Counted from the stretch's first letter, positions 52,423 to 63,576 are shown. The stretch: 64,000 nt of DNA from Bicyclus anynana (GCF_947172395.1 NC_069100.1:12862109-12926108); one strand, 5' to 3'. Notes: generated by a model from the letters alone, not told the origin. A program made the numbers and translations.

Positions 52423-52520
52423 GATTCGATCACGCAGAGATACTCCGAGCATAGCTCGTTCCATCGCCCGCTGTGTGACTCTGAGCCTTCTTATGAGGCC
52501 CATAGTTAGCGACCAAATCT
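52423..52520 (-). repeat. RTE LINE, inverted 5' segment
   Basis: TGATTCGATCACGCAGAGAT to CATAGTTAGCGACCAAATCT is the reverse of the segment that should precede 52549. See the finding on 5' inversion. Confidence 0.75.
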
Positions 52521-52548
52521 CTCCCAGTCAAGTCAAGTCGACCAAGTC

Positions 52549-52855
52549 AAGTGATCGAATCAGAAATTAGTAGATCCGCAGAAGAACCAAAGTCACCGAC
52601 ATAGCTCAGCGAGTCGCGAAGCTGAAGTGGCAATAGGCGGGGCACGATGGACGTTGGGGTCCCAAGGTGCTGGTATGGCGACCCCGCACTACAAAGCGCA
52701 GTGTTGGTAGACCCCCCACCAGGTGGACTGAGGACATCAAGCGAATCGCAGGCATTCGCTGGATGCATGCGGCTCAGTATCGTGATGTTTGGAAGTCCCT
52801 ACAAAAGGCCTATGTCCTGCAGTGGACGTCCATCGGCTGATATGATGATGATGAT
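52549..52855 (+). repeat. RTE LINE 3' end
   Basis: GTGATCGAATCAGAAATTAG, CAGCGAGTCGCGAAGCTGAA, GGCGACCCCGCACTACAAAG, CATCGGCTGATATGATGATG in order. Near-open frame broken by a deletion after AATAGGCGGGGCACGATGGA. Confidence 0.8.
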
Positions 52856-53391
52856 GATAATGGCTGTGGTGGGTTTCAAAGGTAGCAGGTTTCAAAGATC
52901 CAGGTAAAATGCAAGAACAGGCCTTGTAGTGGGACTGTTAAAATAGTGATTAAATGATAATTAATAAAAACCGCATTATAATATTACTATTTAATCCAAA
53001 ATAAATTTTAACGGATAGTAATTATTCCTTTCTAATATAAAAAACACATCTGTCCGTTAGTCAGTCATCAATCAGCGGGATGGAGTCGTTACAAGTTTAA
53101 TTATTTGTAACTCAATCAAGGGGGAGTTTCACAGGGGAGGTTTTTAGAACACCATGTATTTGTAATAGCCATAGATATTTAAATAGCAAGGCAGTAGAAA
53201 TGGCGTGTTTGTACAATCTATACAGACCAGTGAGAGGATGCATAGGTACTTTTTAAAAACAAAAGAATATTAAATATGAGTAGGTACTTAAAGCTCGCGA
53301 GAAGCTTTTATATAGATAAATAAAAATGGATCTTCGAAATATACGTTTCGAAAAACTGCACCAAATGGGATGTTCCTTTGTTTTGTGAATT
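52856..53391. other. unassigned stretch
   Basis: No gene recognised. Confidence 0.4.
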
Positions 53392-53511
53392 CAGGGTAGG
53401 GAAGACGTAGGGTAGGTAGGGTTGAGTAGGGGTGCGGTAGGGTAAAATTAGGGCAGGAGGGTAGGGGTTGGATAGAGTAGGAGTAGGGTGGCAATAGGGT
53501 AGGGGTAGGGA
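53392..53511. repeat. GGGTAG-rich minisatellite
   Basis: About 120 bp of irregular GGGTAG, GGGGTAGG and GGGTTGAGTA units. The plus strand is almost free of C. The unit differs from the insect telomere repeat TTAGG. Confidence 0.8.
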
Positions 53512-53751
53512 AGAAGTGCACATAAGTTAAAGCGAAGCTTGTCCGGGTAAGTTAGTATTCATATAAATTTTATATAATGATTTTATAAGTAGATAATGAG
53601 TATTAAAATATATATTTTTTTTAATATTAGCGCATTCAAATAAATTTAATTCAAATAAAGCTCGTTTTATAAAAAAGTACATTTTATTTTTTACAACTGA
53701 CGTAAAAATATCTACTCGTATGAAGGGATTACGTTTATTTTTGAACTAGTA

Positions 53752-53912
53752 AATGCCGCGCAGTTTCACCCGCGTGGTTCCCGTTCCCGTAAGAATACAT
53801 GGATAAAATAAGGCCTATAGCCTTTCTCGATAAATGGGCAATCTAACACTGAAAGAATTTTTCAAATAGTTCCTGAGATTATAATAATCAAACAAACAAA
53901 CAAACTTTTCAG
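53752..53912 (-). mobile_element. Helitron-like element, both ends eroded
   Basis: Plus reading AAATGCCGCGCAGTTTCACC, GTTCCCGTTCCCGTAAGAAT, CAAACAAACAAACAAACTTTTC. Confidence 0.65.
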
Positions 53913-54113
53913 TGTGTGACTGTGGTGACAAGTTTACGCGTACACGCCACTTCTATAGCATTTTCATTAAGATATCTATGGTAATGGCTTAATTTAGAGC
54001 GGTCGATTTTAATGAGATTGCACTATTTTCGTCACCGTGAATAGAGAGTAAAAAGGAGAACTATCTCATTTGAGGTTCTACCTAAAAAGTGTCGGCTATA
54101 TTCTATACGTAAT

Positions 54114-54412
54114 AGCCGTGATAGCCCAGTGGATATTATCTCTGCCTCCGACTCCGGAGGGCGTGGGTTCGAATCCGGTCCGGGGCATGCACCTCCAACT
54201 TTCAGTTGTGTGCATTTTAAGAAATGAAATATTACGTGTCTCAAACGGTGAAGGAAAACATCGTGAGGAAACCTGCATACCAGAGAATTTTCTTAATTCT
54301 CTGCGTGTGTCAAGTCTGCCAATCGGCATTGGGCCAGCCTGGTGGACTTTTGGCCCCTCTCATTCTGAGAGGAGACTCGTGCTTAGCAGTGAGCCGAATA
54401 TGGGTTGATAAT
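54114..54412 (+). repeat. SINE family B, full length
   Basis: Head GCCGTGATAGCCCAGTGG, B box GGGTTCGAATCC, body TCAAACGGTGAAGGAAAACA, end GAATATGGGTTGATAATA. Confidence 0.88.
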
Positions 54413-54431
54413 ATTTGCTAATTTTTCAACA

Positions 54432-54566
54432 TCTATACTAACATTTATAAAGAGGTAAAATTTGTGAGGCTGTAGGGATATCTCTGGATGTAATTAACCA
54501 ATAGAGAGCCACCGTGTTCCCTCGGGAACGGGAACTACCCGGGTAAAACCGCAGGGCGTCTGCTAG
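54432..54566 (+). mobile_element. Helitron-like element, second subfamily, internal deletion
   Basis: TCTATACTAACATTTATAAA (from about 54431) to GCAGGGCGTCTGCTAG. The section with ATAGGCTATATTTTAT is missing. Confidence 0.7.
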
Positions 54567-54579
54567 TACCTAAATATAA

Positions 54580-54788
54580 TTGGCTGGTGGGAGGCTTCGG
54601 CCATGGCTAGTTACCACCCTACTGACAAAGACGTACCAAACAATTTAGCTTTCCGGTACGATGTCGTGTAGAAACCGAAAGGCGGGTAGATTTTCATCCT
54701 CCTCCTAACAAGTTAGCCCGCTTCCATCTTAGATTGCATACCATCAGGTGAGATTGTAGTCAAGGGCTAACTTGTAAAGAATAAAAAA
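54580..54788 (+). repeat. SINE family A, 5'-truncated
   Basis: GGCTGGTGGGAGGCTTCGGC to GTAAAGAATAAAAAA. Confidence 0.82.
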
Positions 54789-55018
54789 GCTAGGCGGTGC
54801 CGGTTATAATGAGTTATGGCTTAAATGTTATTTTTTTTAAATCATTCATGGAAAGATGAGTCATGCAAAGACCAAATGATTTGCATCCTAAAAGTCTAAT
54901 CTTAAATGATACATGCAGTAATCAATTCCCGTTGAAGTAAATTCTTTATCTGTGCATAATGCGTTACCGTCAAACTTGGAGAAGTAAAGTGTGTTAGGAA
55001 ATGTAAGGGTTCCGGACA

Positions 55019-55222
55019 TCTATACTAACATTATAAAGCTGAAGAGTTTGTTTGTTTGTTTGATTGATTGAACGCGCTAATCTCAGGAACTACTGGTCCG
55101 ATTTGAAAAATTCTTTCAGTGTTAGATAGCCCAATTATCGAAAAAGACTGTAGTTTACGTATTATCCCCGTATTCTTACGGGAACAGGAACCATGCGGGT
55201 AAAACCGCGCGGAGTCAGCTAG
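55019..55222 (+). mobile_element. non-autonomous Helitron-like element, reference copy
   Basis: 204 bp. 5' TCTATACTAACATTATAAAG, 3' CGCGCGGAGTCAGCTAG followed by T. Near the 3' end CATGCGGGTAAAACCGCGCG contains a short inverted pair (GCGG/CCGC), the usual place of a Helitron 3' hairpin. The (TTTG)n and GATT variants near the 5' end vary between copies. Confidence 0.82.
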
Positions 55223-55398
55223 TTATTTAATATAATTGTAATTAACCCGGGGGAGAGGACTGGTTATCCTTAACACAAATCCATAAAATCTAGCTAGGAT
55301 AGACAGTTCTTGAATTTCAGAAAATTGTAATATCCTTTTGTGTGATCAATAAACGATCTATTTATTTACCTTATCAAATAAATCTTATAAATATTTTT

Positions 55399-55530
55399 TT
55401 AATTTTTATTCTATACAAGTTAGCCCTTGACTACAATCTCCACCCCTTTCGGTTTCTACACGGCATCGTACCAGAACGCTAAATCGCTTGGCAGTACGTC
55501 TTTGCCGGTAGGGTGGTAACTAGCCACGGC
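55399..55530 (-). repeat. SINE family A, truncated, with a tail deletion
   Basis: ATTCTATACAAGTTAGCCCT TGACTACAATCTC is joined directly to CACCCCTTTCGGTTTCTACA, losing about 75 bp. Confidence 0.8.
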
Positions 55531-56674
55531 CAGTTTGTAAATAAATAAATAAAAAATAAATAAATAAAATTACGACTCTGTATTAGAGGAAGAGATCCAT
55601 TTTGTAGAGACATATAACGCCTTTTCGAGTTAAGAATCATTTACACGTGACTGTCTGATGACGAAGCAGCGACGATGCTGATAGGGATCTCTAAAACTTA
55701 TCGCTTTTCACGCTTTAAAAGCCAACAGATTTACAATAGGCGCGACCGGTGCAAAAACCCGCTCCTTGCGACCACACCTCCAGGCAATACCGCCCATCGC
55801 GGGGGAGACGCCTTGTCCACTAGATTAACTTCTTATGAAGTGTAATGATACTACTTAGTTAATTAATTAGCCAAATTAGTTATACCGCTACACAAAATAT
55901 ATCAATCGTTTTTTTGACATTACTTCACAAAAAGGTTTTTGCCGACCAATTAATTATTGTATATAGTTCAAATCATATCAAAATTCGTTATTGCGAACTT
56001 TATTTAGTTTTTAACTAAAAACCATAGGTTAAATTTAATTTTTTAATCCTCAATACACACCTACAATATTTTTAAGAACTATCCGTCCATATTATCAAGA
56101 ACATCCCATAGATGATAGACGAAAAAAAAGTCATGCTTATTTTACATTTGCTGGAATAACAAAAAAAAACAATTTTTAATTGTATTACTTTTTGGCGTAA
56201 TCAATGTTATTATATTCGCATTCCAAACAACAGCTTTTTAGTTTTAAGAGACTTTGATCTATGTTACTAAGCTCGACTTTCACTTAACACCTAGAAATAG
56301 CCAAATAGTAAGTAGTACTAGCTTAAATGATTGCCTGGATAAAATTATAAGGTACTAAAAATGGTTGAGATAAAATTTAATTGTAAATATAACTGACTAT
56401 GTCTACTCGAAAGCGTGTTGCTCTACGTTAGCAAAAGCGGCCATCTTAAATTCAAATATAACGACCTTTTGCCATGAATATGCATAGCATGCTGGCTGAA
56501 TACTACCTTTTTTCTTCACCTCTTAAACGGGACCATCAATGGACGATGAGGATTTACGTCGATTTTTCACGGTGTTTTTTGATCATCTGTACGTCCTAGT
56601 ACACTAGAGACATGTCTTACGACAAAATGTTGTAAAAAATGAGACTATATGTATGAAAACTTGAATTTAACTAT
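55531..56674. other. 1.1-kb unassigned stretch
   Basis: GC-richer patch at 55730-55830 (GGCGCGACCGGTGCAAAAAC and GCGGGGGAGACGCCTTGTCC) without a sustained frame; possibly an old LINE. Rest AT-rich. Confidence 0.4.
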
Positions 56675-56815
56675 TGAGTTTCTTACCGGTTCTACTCAGC
56701 AGAACCTGCCGTCCGAACCGGTGGTAGAATCTTTACAATTAGTCTACTGATGTTTCAAAAGTGATTGTAAACTGAGCCTACTTGAAATATATGAATTTTG
56801 AATTTGAATTTGAAT
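56675..56815 (+). repeat. LINE 3'-tail family H, best copy
   Basis: CTTACCGGTTCTACTCAGCA, CCTGCCGTCCGAACCGGTGG, GATGTTTCAAAAGTGATTGT and CTACTTGAAATATATGAATT, ending in repeated TTTGAAT. Confidence 0.65.
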
Positions 56816-58349
56816 AACAGATTAAAGTTAAATTATTTACATTATATTTAAATACAAATTGGTACTTTATCTTTATAAATTGATTGTTGTATTTTATTGT
56901 GTTTCCTTTTGTGAAAATATCAATTGACTGTTATTAAATGCAATGCAATTAAGTCCGCTAAAAATAAAGTAAAACAGTCAACATACAGACAAATAAGCCG
57001 TACGACAAAATAGTCGCTAGCGTGCAAGAGATCTATTCTAAGTTTTTTGTTGTATGTAGGCGCGTCTCGCACTGTTGTATCGAGCGATTATTTGATGATT
57101 TTTTGTATAAAATGGATACAAAAAATTGTATTATGTCTGTCTGGCTTTGAGTCGGCCAAAAAACTTCAATAAAGAGCTGTGAAGTTTTAGCGGTATTCAA
57201 TTTTAATGTCTTGTTAGTTGTTTAGAGATAATTTTGTGGTTAGCATTAAATTATTCATTGTGTAATAGAATTCGACGAATTAATTTATATATTTTATAAA
57301 AATATACCATATAATTTATATGTAAATATATTATATATTTGCACAATGTATATAGCTCTATAATAAACCAAGGGTTCCGTAAAAATCATTAATACATATT
57401 TGCTTAACCTCGATTATTGATTGCACTTTAAATAAAGACTATATTATTTTTATGTTTCATTACAAATGTTTGGCATACATTTCTAATGAAATCATAAAAA
57501 AAATCGTAGAATTTTCATTACTCTTGTAATCTATGACAGTGTTACTTTCCAATGGTAGTCGAAATATATTATGTATATTAGGGTATAACCGGTCGCATCT
57601 TTTCTACGTTAACTTAAAAGTTTGTTTTTTTCACAACATCAAGGGACTATTAGACCTAAGTATATGTACCTATTTACTCTATACATCCGCGCGTTCTTGT
57701 AATACAGGGTCTTCACAAACGGACAGACAACAAAGTGACTTTGTTTTTTTTCTTTTGAGGTATCGAACCCTAAAAAGAAAGCTTACAGCCCGCAGTGCGT
57801 ACAAACCGTATTATGCTTAAAGCGTTCAAAAACACAGAGTATGTGAAAATAATATTTTATTGCCTTTTGTCCGTTTGTCGGAGGAATTCCGGGATATTGC
57901 AATATGGAGTATTGTTTGCATGTGCGTCACACACGGTAAATACAAATAGTCATACAAATATTTTTACTGACAAATGCATAAATGTAGGTAAATAAGTTTT
58001 GGAATGTTTTATTGCGCTTGCGATAACCTGTGACGGCCAGGCGCAAAGATTTTAAACTATAGATATGTCACTGGCTTGAAACTGAGGCGGACAAAAGTGG
58101 CTCATTGTCTTATATTCTTTTAGTCGCATTGTAAACAACTAAAGTCATTAAAACAAATAATACCTAACTATTGTCTACAATGTCGAGTTGCGTTGAAGAA
58201 GTGTAAAAACAATATACATATAAAATATGCAAACGCAAAATTATGCAATAGCTAAATCGCTCAGTGGAGTAGCTAAATTCAGATCACTACTTGCGGTGAT
58301 TTTGTAGGCACGTAACATATCTAATAGTATAGAATCTTTGACCAGACCC
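56816..58349. other. 1.5-kb AT-rich stretch with GGGTTCCGTA repeat traces
   Basis: AACCAAGGGTTCCGTAAAAA (57366) and ACGGACAGACAACAAAGTGA with GAACCCTAAAAAG (57720-57780) are pieces of the same unclassified repeat as at 12568. A 95-codon frame across 57533-57820 is inside it and is not a gene. Confidence 0.45.
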
Positions 58350-58570
58350 AGGTTTTCTAAATTGGTCCATGTCTGGCTAGTGGGAGACTTCGGCCGTGGC
58401 TAGTTGCTACCCTACCGGGAAAGAGGTACCGCCAAGCGATTTATCGTTCCGGTTCGATGTCGTGTAGAAACCGAAAGGGGTGTGGATTTCTATTCTACGT
58501 CTGACAAGTTAGCCCGCTTCCGTCTTAGATTGTATGATTACTTACCATCAGGTGAGATTGTAGTCAATGT
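58350..58570 (+). repeat. SINE family A, head missing
   Basis: CAGGTTTTCTAAATTGGTCC to CATCAGGTGAGATTGTAGTC. The final TAAAGAATAAAA is lost. Confidence 0.8.
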
Positions 58571-58616
58571 ATTGTCTTATACAGAATGACCAAAAATGTA
58601 TTTTTATTATTAAGTA

Positions 58617-58725
58617 TTTACAAGTTAGCGCTTGACTACAATATCAGCTGATGATAAGTGAAGATGCAATCTAAGATGGAAGCGGGATAAATTGTAAGGA
58701 AGATGAAAATCCATAGTCCTTTAGG
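58617..58725 (-). repeat. SINE family A, 3' end only
   Basis: TTTACAAGTTAGCGCTTGAC to GAAAATCCATAGTCCTTTAG. It faces the previous copy tail to tail. Confidence 0.75.
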
Positions 58726-59494
58726 TTGACTTGCTATCTTCAAGTTCTGAGTCATAAGCTATGTTTTATGAACATACATTTTTTTTATTCAACGTGAATG
58801 AAGTCGGGTTACAGCTGTTATAAAAAAAACTCAAGCTCAAGTACAATACATCTCATCAAAGAATAAACTGACTCATATTGTAAATGAATCAAAGTTAATC
58901 AAACTTACTCCACACAAAACGAAATCACGCAAAAATGTGAACCTTTGCATACGTAAAGAATTAAAAAAAAAAGTACACCACCCAATCAAACTCTTCAAAA
59001 GGCACATAATAACGATCTCGACTGCTTTAAAAACCTTTTTTTTCCGAACAATTAATCAAAGGCGGCATGTAAAAAAAAAGTCTAAGACTCAAAAAGTTCT
59101 GCATCCATGCATTGACGGACCTCTTTTCAGCGACTGTCAAAGTGACAGCTGATTTATTATTTTCCATTGTGGCAACACTGCTTCGTTATGGCGCGAACGC
59201 CATTTATATTGCTAATGACATTTGGAGATATCTAAAACGATGGGATAATAAATGAAGTACCGAAAATGTTGTTCCCTATACAACTTTGTTATTACTCGGT
59301 GTCTGTGCATTTTCATAAGCACCAATGATCTTTCTTTTTGTTGTTTAAAGATTTTAGATGTCTTAAATAAAAGATTTTACTTTTATTTATTGTTATAGGC
59401 TGGGACGCCCGGGTTTCTCCGTTTTGAATGAAAGCCTGTTAAAAAAACAGGTTTTAAAAGCTTATTCTTAGTGTGATGTTTAAAAGTAAATATA
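58726..59494. other. unassigned stretch
   Basis: A 71-codon frame at 58937-59152 is lysine-rich because of poly(A) tracts; not convincing. Confidence 0.4.
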
Positions 59495-59752
59495 TAAAAT
59501 TTATTTATTTTGCTATTATCCGCGAAAAGCCTACGAACCCATGCGATAACGTCACCCACGTTGTAGAGTCAACATCTCCTGAGGATGCTCCGGTTTCGGG
59601 GTGAAACGTACGTAGAGAGTATTTTGTTGGACCTGGGTGACGTTGTAGCATGGGTTCGTCAACTTTTCGCGGATAATAGCAAAATAAATAAATTATTATA
59701 TATTCATGATGAATTTCCGCAAAGTAACGCCTGCTTCTATCCAATATTTAAA
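59495..59752. mobile_element. hairpin MITE copy 2 (right half arm retained)
   Basis: Same arms and core as 27900-28188, core in the same orientation, but here the right outer arm (AGTAACGCCTGCTTCTATCC) is present and the left one absent. The left inner arm has lost the GTCCGACAAAATACTCTA part. Confidence 0.75.
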
Positions 59753-60194
59753 AATATTGTAGTTATATAAGTACCATTAAAATTATATAATGTTAAATAG
59801 CTGGACTTTGAGGACTCCTAGGAAATGGCTACCTAGCGGCGGAAAGCGCAGTTCAAATTTCAAATTTCAAGTTAGGCGTAGGTTACCAGCATTTTTGAAA
59901 CGTGTTTTGTCTCTTTGTAGTGACTAGTGATTCTACCATCAGTTCAAAAGGCAGTATATTTATTAGTTGGATTGTGATTAAAATGTTGATATAAAATAGA
60001 ATCGACGTTAATAGTTTAAGGTGTCTTTGGAAGTACATTTTATCAATATTTTCTTTTCCATAAGGCACTAAGTGGGGTTGGGAAAATATGTCTATATTTT
60101 GTTTTGACAAATTTTTAATGGTTTTGTCTAGTGCTTTTGATTTTAGGTATTTTCATGACCATTTTATTCTATTTGGAAGTCAATATATAACGCA
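59753..60194. other. unassigned stretch
   Basis: GGCGGAAAGCGCAGTTC at 59837 may be an RTE LINE trace. No gene recognised. Confidence 0.4.
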
Positions 60195-60312
60195 GAAAAA
60201 ATTAAAATCAAAATTCAATAATTTCAAATAGCTTAGTTTACAATCACTTTTGAAACGTCATGTTTGACCTTTTGTCACCACTCTCGGTTCGGAAGGCAGG
60301 TTCTGCTCAGAA
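60195..60312 (-). repeat. LINE 3'-tail family H, reversed
   Basis: AAATCAAAATTCAATAATTT, TTTACAATCACTTTTGAAAC and CTCGGTTCGGAAGGCAGGTT. Confidence 0.6.
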
Positions 60313-60661
60313 ACCGCTTGTACGTACTGTGATGATGAAGGGTAAAATAAATAGATAAACAAACCCACACAAACAGTCTAGTATAATACCGAAGACAAGT
60401 AACACCGCACAGAGTAATGTACCGCTATTTTTATTCCCATATGTTCGCAGCGACCTCTGACCGCCGGTAATTACTCTGTATTGACTAATTGTACGTGTAA
60501 CGTGTATAATTTATCAGATTAGCCGTTGACTTGGCCTTTGATGAAATAAATTGCCTCTTTTTGCTCGCACGTTGAGTACTATTACTTTAAATGTGTTATA
60601 ATTTGGCTGATTAATTGGTGGCAGTGTGAAATTACTGATTAGTTTTAAATGAGGATTTAAT
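60313..60661. other. unassigned stretch
   Basis: No gene recognised. Confidence 0.4.
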
Positions 60662-60740
60662 AATGTATCGCTGGTGCAGTGGTTAATGTGATCTGATCGT
60701 GGGTTCAAATGCTAGTTCTGGATGGGGTGTATGAAAATAA
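60662..60740 (+). repeat. tRNA-derived SINE head
   Basis: TATCGCTGGTGCAGTGGTTA (A box TGGTGCAGTGG) and GTGGGTTCAAATGC (B box). Confidence 0.5.
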
Positions 60741-60828
60741 TATAGCCTCAATAGCTCGACAGTAAGAGCGGTCGAACCCAGGACCTCCGTTTTGTGAATC
60801 CACCGCGCATACTATACCATGTAGGTAC
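60741..60828. repeat. chimeric junction of SINE E head and reversed SINE A head
   Basis: GCCTCAATAGCTCGACAGTA AGAGCGGTCG is a plus-strand SINE E head. It runs straight into CGAACCCAGGACCTCCGTTT and CCACCGCGCATACTATACC, a minus-strand SINE A head. The shared TCGAACC/GGTTCGA B-box palindrome is the joint. Confidence 0.6.
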
Positions 60829-60984
60829 ATACCTACATGGTTATATAACTTCTTCATTTATTTAACAATTTTGAAAATTCTTTTTTTTGTTTCAAAGAGA
60901 TTGGTCCCATTGGTTCCATTTAAAATCCAAAATAACTGAAATACGTCTTTGAAGTCGGTTCCATTTTTATGTTAAAAAGATTGT

Positions 60985-61300
60985 ATATGCTTGCGCTTGA
61001 CTACAATCATGCCTGATGGAGAGGAATATTGAGGTCTAAGATGAAGCACGCTTGCCTAGAAGATGCCTATTCACTCTTGCCTTAAAGGTGCTTAAACATG
61101 TCAGGAAACACAGGCTCCAGAAGGGCATTTCAAATCTTAGCAGTTCTTATTAAAAAGTTGATGGAAAACCGTTTCGTGTGTGTCAACTGGATGTCAACGA
61201 CAAGAGGATGTCATTGTTCGCTGAGTCTCGCTGTGAATGATTCCCTTAAAGAGCCTTGGAGTCTATAGCCTATGATGATTGTAGATTGAATGAGGTCAGT
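60985..61300 (+). repeat. unclassified repeat with GCGCTTGACTACAATC start
   Basis: GCTTGCCTAGAAGATGCCTA, CTTAAAGGTGCTTAAACATG, CAGAAGGGCATTTCAAATCT and CAACTGGATGTCAACGACAA recall a LINE-derived lepidopteran repeat. Only one copy here. Confidence 0.45.
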
Positions 61301-61344
61301 CTTGAGGACCATTATTACCTCAGACTAAATACATAAGGACTAGT

Positions 61345-61640
61345 ATCGCACCCAAATTCACGAACAAAATTTTCTGCCATTTTCTAAGGAAAACGAGCTT
61401 AGATTTCATACATATCTTATACTAAACTAGCAGTTTTTGTTCGTTTTTTACACCATTTACCTACACAACAAGGTATTTTTACGGAGGTTTTTAACCGACG
61501 GACACGATTGTAAACTATGAAACATCGATTCTATAGAGACAGTGTTTATAATCGCCTAAGATCGTTGATCATATACTTTGACAGAAAAATAATATCTTGC
61601 GAGGCAGGTCTTTATCTAATTAGTCTGAGATTATTACCTA
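61345..61640 (-). repeat. unclassified dispersed repeat, copy 2
   Basis: Reverse of 50640-50955: GTATCGCACCCAAATTCACG, AAGGAAAACGAGCTTAGATT, GATCATATACTTTGACAGAA, CTTGCGAGGCAGGTC. It includes GTTTTTAACCGACGGACACG in the middle. Confidence 0.6.
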
Positions 61641-61737
61641 TCTATCATTATGATAGACCTGATTATAGTTCTCTAGTTCAGTCAAGGGCTAAGGGCTCGA
61701 CCGCAGTCGAGTGACGTAAGTACAAGTTTATTAACTT

Positions 61738-61830
61738 CCTAGTAAGCCCGCTTCCATCTTAGACAGCATCGTCACTTAACATCAGATGAAATCGCATAGT
61801 CAAGGGCTGACTTGTCATAGAATAAAAAAC
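61738..61830 (+). repeat. SINE family A, 3' end only
   Basis: CCTAGTAAGCCCGCTTCCAT to GACTTGTCATAGAATAAAAA. Confidence 0.75.
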
Positions 61831-62362
61831 AACGCATTTTGAAGCGTGTTCCTGGGAAGTGTAAGCTGCAAGTAACAGTAGGCAATGATTTTTTTTTCTC
61901 AAAATTGGATCATGATGATGATGGATGATGGCTTGTTTCGACTTGTTGATAAAAAATTGATTAATAACGTGACAAATCCGTTTCATGTAAATCGATTTAA
62001 AATTAAAAGTGAACCTCGGAATTGCGATGATCTTCCGATCAAACAGTTTCCTTCTTTTGCGGTACGTTTTTCAGTAAAAAACCAACATTCTTAAACCGCT
62101 TGGTCATTTCTGTTGGTTTTTATTTTTGGCAAGTTTTTATGCAATGTGTTTTTAGGTAAGTGGCGTATTTTTTGTTTCAAAGCTTACAGATAGCTTTTTT
62201 AATTTGAATTGGATACATCTTAGGTAGGTACATCTAAGATCTAGAATATAGATCCTGAGAAAGTACGCAATGATAAACTAACTTATCTTAATAGCTATCA
62301 AGTCATGCCCTCATGGAATGGTGGTAAGAATACTGGCTGCTAATTTTCTAGATACTTATTAA
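61831..62362. other. unassigned stretch
   Basis: Short frames only. Confidence 0.4.
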
Positions 62363-62753
62363 CTAGCTGACGCCCGCGACTTCGTCCGCCCTTAGATCTC
62401 TTTAATCCAGCCCTTACAGTAGTATCACTGTAAAAATGGAGTAATTTCTCCCGTTTTCCCAACATTTCCTTTAACTGCTCTGCTCCTATTGATCATAGCT
62501 TGATGAAAAGTATACTACCTACATATATAACCTGTCCAGGAATATGAAAAATAATTGTACGAAAAACGAAAGTTTCGTTAAAATCCGTCGAGTACAGACA
62601 GACAGACGGACAGACAGATAGACGAAAATTTTACTGATTGCATTTTTGGCATCAGTATCGACCTCTAATCACCCCTGATAGTTATTTGGAAATATATTTC
62701 ATGTACAGAATTGACCCCTCTACAGATATATTATACCTAGGTATAGATATAGA
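62363..62753 (-). mobile_element. Helitron-like family F element, complete, 391 bp
   Basis: Minus strand: 5' TCTATATCTATACCTAGGTA, then GAGGGGTCAATTCTGTACAT, GTCTGTCTGTCCGTCTGTCT, and 3' GAAGTCGCGGGCGTCAGCTA G. The microsatellite-like GTCT run varies in length between copies. Confidence 0.78.
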
Positions 62754-63216
62754 TTTGTTAAGAACTCCACCCAGAAATATTTAAGCTATAAGTTAATATT
62801 GAGTGATTTTTCCCGAAAGTCTCATATAAATCATATGTAGTCATTTACTCATTTAAAACCCTGCGACAACAGATTTCATATTAAACATAACAGAATATTG
62901 AGACTATAAAAGACTAAAAAAAGAAATAATTTTCGTCGGCACGATAAAGCTTACGAACCAATTTGTCGGTGTTGAAAACCTCATAAAATAATACTTCTAT
63001 TAACCTTTTGTTATCTTTGGTAGGTAATGGGTTTTTAAATATTTTAGGTCCACAAAGATCTTGATTCGATCGCCTGTCAAATTAAAAAAAGAAGTCTTAA
63101 ATTAAAAAATAAAATTGAAACAATTTTGCTCTTTGGACAAAAAAGCAAAGTAGAGATAGTTTCTTTAACACCTATCTTATGGGTGACAGAAAGTCGTCGT
63201 TATATCAGTCTAATTT
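62754..63216. other. unassigned stretch
   Basis: AT-rich; no gene recognised. Confidence 0.4.
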
Positions 63217-63565
63217 CATCATCATCATAATGTCAGCCGATGGACGTCCACTGCAGGACATAGGCCTTTTGTATGGACTTCCAAATATCACGATACTGAG
63301 CCGCCTGCATCCAGCGAATACCTGCGACTTGCTTGATGTCGTCAGTCCACCTGGTGGGGGGTCGACCAACACTGTGCTGTCATCCCAACCCTTGGGCCCC
63401 CAACGGCCATCGGCTTCGCGACACGTTGAGCTACATCGGTGACTTTGGTTCTTCGGCGGATCTCCTCATTTCTGATTCGATCACGCAGGAATACTCCTAA
63501 CATAGCTCGTTCTATCGCCCGCTGTGTGACTCTGAGCCTTCTTATGAGGCCCCATAGTTAGCGAC
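63217..63565 (-). repeat. RTE LINE 3' portion
   Basis: CATCATCATCATAATGTCAG tail in reverse, GATGGACGTCCACTGCAGGA, CACCTGGTGGGGGGTCGACC, CATTTCTGATTCGATCACGC and CATAGTTAGCGAC. A deletion removes the GAACTATGTGCCCCGCC part. Confidence 0.8.
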
Positions 63566-63576
63566 ATCACTGGCAC

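Noticed and set aside
53392..53511. Interstitial telomere repeat
   Set aside because: The unit is GGGTAG-like; insect telomeres use TTAGG.
55660..55700. C/D-box small nucleolar RNA suggested by CTGATGACG and GCTGATAG
   Set aside because: The boxes are imperfect, there is no terminal stem, and a guide sequence could not be identified.
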